Of a stretch of DNA of 16,164 bases, positions 13,012 to 16,164 are shown piece after piece. The stretch is from JAHFJA01 sp964357385 (lineage in GTDB: Bacteria; Patescibacteriota; Patescibacteriia; JACQRZ01), in assembly GCA_964357385.1 (NCBI GenBank), contig CAYHKW010000021.1, forward strand, positions 1-16,164, given 5' to 3'. Below the pieces are notes generated by a model. The model had not been told where the DNA came from. It saw nothing but the letters and a program-made list of their open reading frames with translations, and ran no database searches. How positions within the stretch are numbered: position 1 is the first letter of the stretch; each line of letters starts with the position of its first letter. Both the position numbers and the translations under genes were made by a program.

Positions 13012-13470
13012 TTGTCTTCGAAAGAATATAAAAACACCATGCAGATTAGGTGTTATATGCCAAAAGCGCTTGAGTGGCCGATCCATGTGAAACTTATCAA
13101 TCTCAGACACAAAAGTCTTTCAAAGTATTTGATACATGTTCTGAGCACGTTGCCAGACCATAAAAGCGTCGAAGGGCTGAAACACTATCAATCAAAAAGA
13201 GATCAAGTGGGTAAATGGGTCCAATATTGTGCCATTCAACGATCAACGAGCGGGGTTAAAGCGTATACAATTACCATTAAAGACCGAACACACCAGCAGG
13301 CGATATCACAAATATCAAAGCTATTGCATATAAATGAAGGGCAATTCCTTTCATATTTAATAGAACATTTTGCGAAAGATACCCTAAAAGAGGTGAGTGA
13401 GACTCAAAATGTTCCACGTGGAACATTTTTTAGTCGATGTACGCAATGGCTTGTTTCAATATTGTCATAG
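13012..13470 (+). CDS. Possible tandem ribbon-helix-helix protein of the parS cluster
   Basis: A 152-residue protein starting at TTG 13012-13014. The start is decided by AAGGAGGTG (12997-13005), a near-perfect complement of the 16S tail, six bases upstream. I do not recognise a named family. The sequence reads as two similar units. Each has a short strand (MQIRCYM, residues 10-16; YTITIKD, 85-91), a helix (about 17-31; 92-105), a small turn, and a second helix (KSLSKYLIHVLSTL, 35-48; EGQFLSYLIEHFAKDTL, 109-125). This is the layout of ribbon-helix-helix DNA-binding proteins, here as a possible single-chain pseudo-dimer. The basic N-terminus fits DNA binding. The C-terminal NVPRGTF (133-139) is encoded by parS copy 3. 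Its promoter overlaps parS copy 2. A role in partition or origin control is inference. Confidence 0.72.
   Translation: MSSKEYKNTMQIRCYMPKALEWPIHVKLINLRHKSLSKYLIHVLSTLPDHKSVEGLKHYQSKRDQVGKWVQYCAIQRSTSGVKAYTITIKDRTHQQAISQISKLLHINEGQFLSYLIEHFAKDTLKEVSETQNVPRGTFFSRCTQWLVSILS
13410..13425. promoter_or_regulatory. parS-type ParB binding site, copy 3, inside the gene
   Basis: The same 16-base palindrome with AAAA/TTTT flanks (13406-13429). It lies in the 3' end of the 13012-13470 coding region and is read in frame as NVPRGTF. Confidence 0.88.
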
Positions 13471-13500
13471 GTTTAACAAAAAAATGTTAAACCTCTTTTT
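13469..13500 (+). terminator. Rho-independent terminator of the parS-cluster gene
   Basis: AGGTTTAACA (13469-13478) pairs perfectly with TGTTAAACCT (13485-13494), followed by CTTTTTATTTT. The first stem bases are part of the TAG stop codon. Confidence 0.85.
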
Positions 13501-13549
13501 ATTTTACTCACAACTGCTGGTTTATCTGAAATAGACATAGTTACATACA

Positions 13550-13565
13550 TGTTCCACGTGGAACA
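13550..13565. promoter_or_regulatory. parS-type ParB binding site, copy 4
   Basis: The same 16-base palindrome, 18 bases with flanks. A second inverted repeat, CATTGG-TAC-CCAATG (13564-13578), overlaps its right end. No gene is seen from 13501 to 13729. Confidence 0.88.
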
Positions 13566-13677
13566 TTGGTACCCAATGATGTGCAATACAACAGTCTAAA
13601 TGCGTCGCACAATATTTGAAATACTAGATAAAGACTATATTTAAAAGGATATTCAGCAAAATAAGTGAGTATGAATA

Positions 13678-13686
13678 TGGTATGAT
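13678..13686 (+). promoter_or_regulatory. Possible extended -10 promoter of the methyltransferase gene
   Basis: TGGTATGAT: TGn followed by TATGAT (13681-13686). No good -35 is present. The leader would be about 37 bases without a ribosome site. Confidence 0.42.
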
Positions 13687-13729
13687 ATACTATATATATT
13701 GTTTCCAACTCTCTATTTTACTCTATTGT

Positions 13730-14287
13730 ATGTCAGAACAAGCGCTTCGAGGGGGTACCGCCCTTATTGATCCCCTCATGATCATTTCTCGTCTTGATAT
13801 TCACGATGGCGATATTGTGGCTGATTTGGGATGTGGCGGAAGCGGGCATTTTGTGGGACCGCTCGCAAAAGCAGTTGGGCTAAAAGGTAAGGTATATGCC
13901 GTAGATATACAGAAAAACGTCCTAAAAGTAGTTGAAGGCAAAATGAAGCAAGAGCATATTGTCAATGTTATCCCAGTGTGGTCTGATCTTGAAAGGGGAG
14001 GCATTGTGGAAATTCCACCAGAGTCATGTGACTTGGCAATCCTTATAAATATATTGTTTCAAAACACAAAGCATGATCGCATTGTACAAGAGGCGAGTCG
14101 CATGATAAAGTCGGTTGGCCGTCTTATGGTAATTGATTGGAAGACATCAGGCTCTCCTTTTGGACCCCCATCCGACCGTCGTGTTTCTCCTCAAAGAGTA
14201 AAAGATATTGCGCAAGAACTCCATCTTTCGCTTCTCGATGAATTCGACGCTGGCCCTTATCACTACGGTCTTATTTTCAAGAAATAA
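13730..14287 (+). CDS. Class I SAM-dependent methyltransferase
   Basis: A 185-residue protein from ATG 13730. The Rossmann-type fold is shown by motif I VADLGCGGSG (30-39), which binds S-adenosylmethionine. An acidic residue at the end of strand 2 follows (VYAVDIQ, D59), then SCDLAILINILFQNTKHDRIVQEASRM as motif IV and helix, and GRLMVIDWK as a late strand. It resembles the UbiE/Methyltransf_11 or _31 group, whose substrates range from quinones to small molecules and cannot be told from sequence. The frame is open for 16 codons upstream, but that part lies over the promoter-like AT-rich stretch. It is followed after 12 bases by a membrane-protein gene and then yraN, probably one operon. Confidence 0.85.
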   Translation: MSEQALRGGTALIDPLMIISRLDIHDGDIVADLGCGGSGHFVGPLAKAVGLKGKVYAVDIQKNVLKVVEGKMKQEHIVNVIPVWSDLERGGIVEIPPESCDLAILINILFQNTKHDRIVQEASRMIKSVGRLMVIDWKTSGSPFGPPSDRRVSPQRVKDIAQELHLSLLDEFDAGPYHYGLIFKK

Positions 14288-14299
14288 CAGTATACACGT

Positions 14300-14710
14300 A
14301 TGATTGCTCCTCATTTATATGATGTTCGATATTGGTTTTCTGCACACCCGTTTCCGCTCAGCACCCGCGGTGTCAGTATCTTATCTGCTATCTTTTTTGG
14401 CATGATTATTGCTGATGTGGTATTGCGTATTACCGCACATCAAAAGAGAAAAACGAGAGATTCACTAACAAAAGCAATAATTTCAAGGATCTCTCGTTGT
14501 TTGGAAACAATGGCAGTGTTTGGGTTATTCTTACTTTTTTTCGCATACGAAGGGATTCCAGTGCTTGGGTCACGCTATTTCTTGCTGGCATGGGGGATTG
14601 GTTTGGTGGTGTGGGGCGTATCAATCGCTCACGAAGCATATGTTCGCAACCCCGCTAAACGTGCAGCAGCAATAAAAAAAGGTGAATTCTCAAAATATTT
14701 CAAAAAGTAA
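14300..14710 (+). CDS. Small conserved-looking membrane protein next to yraN
   Basis: A 136-residue protein with three hydrophobic segments, at about residues 25-43 (VSILSAIFFGMIIADVVLR), 68-89 and 93-112. A basic loop lies between the first two (HQKRKTRDSLTKAIISRISR), and the cytoplasmic-type basic tail ends KKGEFSKYFKK. It starts 12 bases after the methyltransferase stop, and its 3' end overlaps the proposed yraN start by 29 bases, so translation of the three genes is probably linked. There is no enzyme motif. I cannot assign a function. Confidence 0.75.
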   Translation: MIAPHLYDVRYWFSAHPFPLSTRGVSILSAIFFGMIIADVVLRITAHQKRKTRDSLTKAIISRISRCLETMAVFGLFLLFFAYEGIPVLGSRYFLLAWGIGLVVWGVSIAHEAYVRNPAKRAAAIKKGEFSKYFKK

Positions 14711-15077
14711 TCACTCTTCCTCGCTTCGTAAAGACATTGGTACCTTTGGTGAACAGCTTGCAAGTGATTTTCTTGTGCGGAAAGGCTATGAGATCCTCGT
14801 CCGCAATTTTTACGTACGCGGGGGAGAAATTGACATAATTGCGCGCCTCGAATGTGATTTAATCGTTGTTGAGGTAAAAACACGTACTTCTCGTGCGTAT
14901 GGATTTGGCGAAGAGGCGGTTGATTTGAAGAAGCGAAAGCGTATGAATAAAGCACTCTCATCCTATACAGCACTATTTCCTATTCGATATATACGTTTTG
15001 ATATTGTTGCCGTGGATATCGACGTACCCCGCCATAGTGTAAAGATTCGTCATTTAAAAAATATTGTATTTGATTAA
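14682..15077 (+). CDS. yraN: YraN family (UPF0102) endonuclease-like protein
   Basis: A family of small proteins with a nuclease-type PD-(D/E)xK fold; the role in bacteria is not settled. The 131 residues include IGTFGEQLASDFLVRKGYEILVRN (19-42) with E24, then the core GGEIDIIARL (47-56) with D51, and VVEVKTR (62-68) with E64 and K66, the expected catalytic pattern. It ends with FDIVAVDID and HLKNIVFD. The family usually begins close to the KDIGTFGE segment, so the true start is near residues 1-17. GTG 14682 is the only ordinary start codon in frame there. It overlaps the previous gene by 29 bases and has no ribosome site. Confidence 0.88.
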   Translation: MNSQNISKSNHSSSLRKDIGTFGEQLASDFLVRKGYEILVRNFYVRGGEIDIIARLECDLIVVEVKTRTSRAYGFGEEAVDLKKRKRMNKALSSYTALFPIRYIRFDIVAVDIDVPRHSVKIRHLKNIVFD

Positions 15078-15116
15078 TTTATGGGGATAATTGCAGCAAG
15101 ATACGTATTACACATG

Positions 15117-15159
15117 TGGTATACTACTTTGGTATGAACCTACATCTACGTTCTATAAT
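15117..15159 (+). promoter_or_regulatory. Promoter region of the propeller-protein gene
   Basis: Two candidates: an extended -10, TGGTATACT (15117-15125), and a perfect TATAAT (15154-15159) with TTGGTA (15129-15134) at 19 bases. From the second, the leader would be only about six bases. The 16 bases 15144-15159 are identical to 12948-12963. Confidence 0.4.
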
Positions 15160-15171
15160 CTCTCGAATACC

Positions 15172-16164
15172 ATGCCGAATTTCATATCAAATTTAGTAGC
15201 TAAAAAGAATAAGAAAATTGGCGTATTTCGTAAAATGCATCTAGCAGTGATTATGATCGCTGTTATGGTAACGATTACGGTACTTTCTTCATTTCATGCT
15301 TCGCTCTATAAAAAAGTAGAGATCAGTAGCGCCGATATTACCGCAAATAATCCGCTACCGGAGCGCATCATCGGAAATAATAAAGTGGAGGGGTTTAGCC
15401 TGATTGAACAAGGATTCAAAGATGTCAATGGAAAATTTTTCGTTGCTGACCGATCAAACAACAGGGTTCTTATCTACAATACCGCGCCGACCAGTGTTAC
15501 TTCTTTGCCTGATGTAGTTCTGGGCCAAGTCTCGTTTGTTTTTAATAGCGATACGTCACTTACTGCTATTACCGCACGGACAATGAGCGCCCCGACGGCC
15601 GTGTACTCGAATGGAACCAAACTGTTTGTCGTTGATTCAGCCCGCAATCGTGTTCTCATCTGGAATACGATCCCGACAAGCAATTTTGATGACGCGGATG
15701 TGGTGTTGGGTCAGCCTGATGATGGCAATGCATTTGATTCAGGTACTGCAAATAATGGAGGTATAAGCGCATCAACCTTAAGTTTTGGAAGCGGTGGCGG
15801 AGGGGTATGGGTAAATGGAACAAAATTATTTGTTGCCGATTCAGGCAATAACCGCGTGTTGATTTGGAATACGATCCCGACAGCAAGCGGAACAGCGGCA
15901 AACAATGTAATAGGTCAGGACAATTTTACTACAGGTACAGCAAATGGTGTTACTGTGAAGTTAGGTTGTGACGGTGCTACTCCGATCGACGCATGTGGAT
16001 TGAGTTTTCCAGCATTTGTAAGTTCAGATGGCACAAAATTATATATTTCAGACGCAGCTAATCACCGCGTGCTGATCTATAATAGCATTCCTACCGCGGA
16101 CACACCGTTAGCAGATCTTGAACTGGGTCAACCCGATGATGGGACACCTTTTAATTCAGGAGGT
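15172..16164 (+). CDS. Secreted or anchored NHL-type beta-propeller protein, C-terminus cut by window edge
   Basis: The open frame starts at ATG 15172 and has no stop up to the last base; 331 residues are seen. A basic N-terminus (KKNKKIGVFRK) precedes one hydrophobic segment (about 23-41, LAVIMIAVMVTITVL), a signal peptide or membrane anchor, so the rest would lie outside the cytoplasm. At least four repeats follow, at intervals that vary from about 56 to 76 residues. Each has the form K-L-F-V-A-D-S-x-N-N-R-V-L-I-W-N-T-I-P-T, then a variable part and V-V-L-G-Q-P-D-D. This pattern is that of NHL/6-bladed propeller proteins. These bind proteins, sugars or nucleic acids; the partner here is unknown. 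There is no ribosome site. It is likely a surface protein. Confidence 0.8.
   Translation, partial: MPNFISNLVAKKNKKIGVFRKMHLAVIMIAVMVTITVLSSFHASLYKKVEISSADITANNPLPERIIGNNKVEGFSLIEQGFKDVNGKFFVADRSNNRVLIYNTAPTSVTSLPDVVLGQVSFVFNSDTSLTAITARTMSAPTAVYSNGTKLFVVDSARNRVLIWNTIPTSNFDDADVVLGQPDDGNAFDSGTANNGGISASTLSFGSGGGGVWVNGTKLFVADSGNNRVLIWNTIPTASGTAANNVIGQDNFTTGTANGVTVKLGCDGATPIDACGLSFPAFVSSDGTKLYISDAANHRVLIYNSIPTADTPLADLELGQPDDGTPFNSGG

Noticed and set aside
12866..13090. A 74-codon frame across parS copy 2.
   Set aside because: It overlaps the start of the 13012 gene in another frame, has no ribosome site, and runs through the promoter and terminator elements.
12673..13566. The repeated palindromes as a CRISPR array or as insertion-sequence ends.
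   Set aside because: The repeats are perfect palindromes with uneven spacing of 140 to 493 bases, a gene lies among them, and there are no cas or transposase genes. parS explains them.
509..15077. UGA read as glycine, as in some candidate phyla.
   Set aside because: All conserved genes are full length under the standard code without internal TGA, so there is no evidence for recoding.

Overview
The window looks like chromosomal DNA from a small-genome bacterium of the Candidate Phyla Radiation (Patescibacteria). The evidence is compact, mostly leaderless-looking or weak-Shine-Dalgarno genes, a TrmB-type regulator, small conserved membrane proteins, a YraN next to a short membrane protein, and a secreted NHL-type propeller protein. 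This placement is an inference from gene style, since no 16S rRNA is present. The standard code (TGA as stop) gives full-length proteins throughout, so it is not one of the lineages that reads UGA as glycine. Many promoters have a clean sigma70 form (TTGACA-like, 16-18 bp, TATAAT-like).

Layout. 1-341 (-): start of a membrane protein running off the left edge, with a strong promoter. 509-2088 (+): rpmF-nusB-rnc, a ribosomal protein and two RNA-metabolism genes. 2116-4612 (-): argS followed by two tightly coupled membrane-protein genes, the second with a bacterial PH domain; the two operons converge on one hairpin terminator. 4743-5275 (-): two overlapping genes for small membrane proteins, with their own promoter and terminator. 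5366-6046 (+): a SpoU/TrmH RNA methyltransferase transcribed divergently from them. 6089-6922 (-): an unrecognised helical protein. 7048-11002 (-): valS-tyrS operon.

11039-11473 holds no long gene but a complete transcription unit: consensus promoter, several hairpins including a 12-bp perfect inverted repeat, and a terminator. It is either a structured non-coding RNA or an mRNA for a 56-residue protein. 11474-12202 (-) is a TrmB-like regulator. At 12308-12384 lies tRNA-Ile with anticodon UAU, with its own promoter and terminator.

The most interesting part is 12414-13729. It carries four copies of the perfect palindrome TGTTCCACGTGGAACA, a ParB-binding parS-type site, within about 890 bp, with no parA or parB gene in the window. 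Between the sites lies a gene with a near-perfect Shine-Dalgarno and a TTG start, whose 152-residue product looks like two ribbon-helix-helix-type units in tandem. The -35 box of its promoter overlaps one parS palindrome, and another parS lies inside its own 3' coding end. A very short promoter-to-terminator unit sits upstream of it, also between parS sites. This is probably the chromosome-segregation centromere and may be close to the replication origin.

13730-15077 (+): SAM methyltransferase, small membrane protein and YraN nuclease-fold protein, closely spaced. 15172-end (+): an N-terminally anchored or secreted beta-propeller protein that runs off the right edge.
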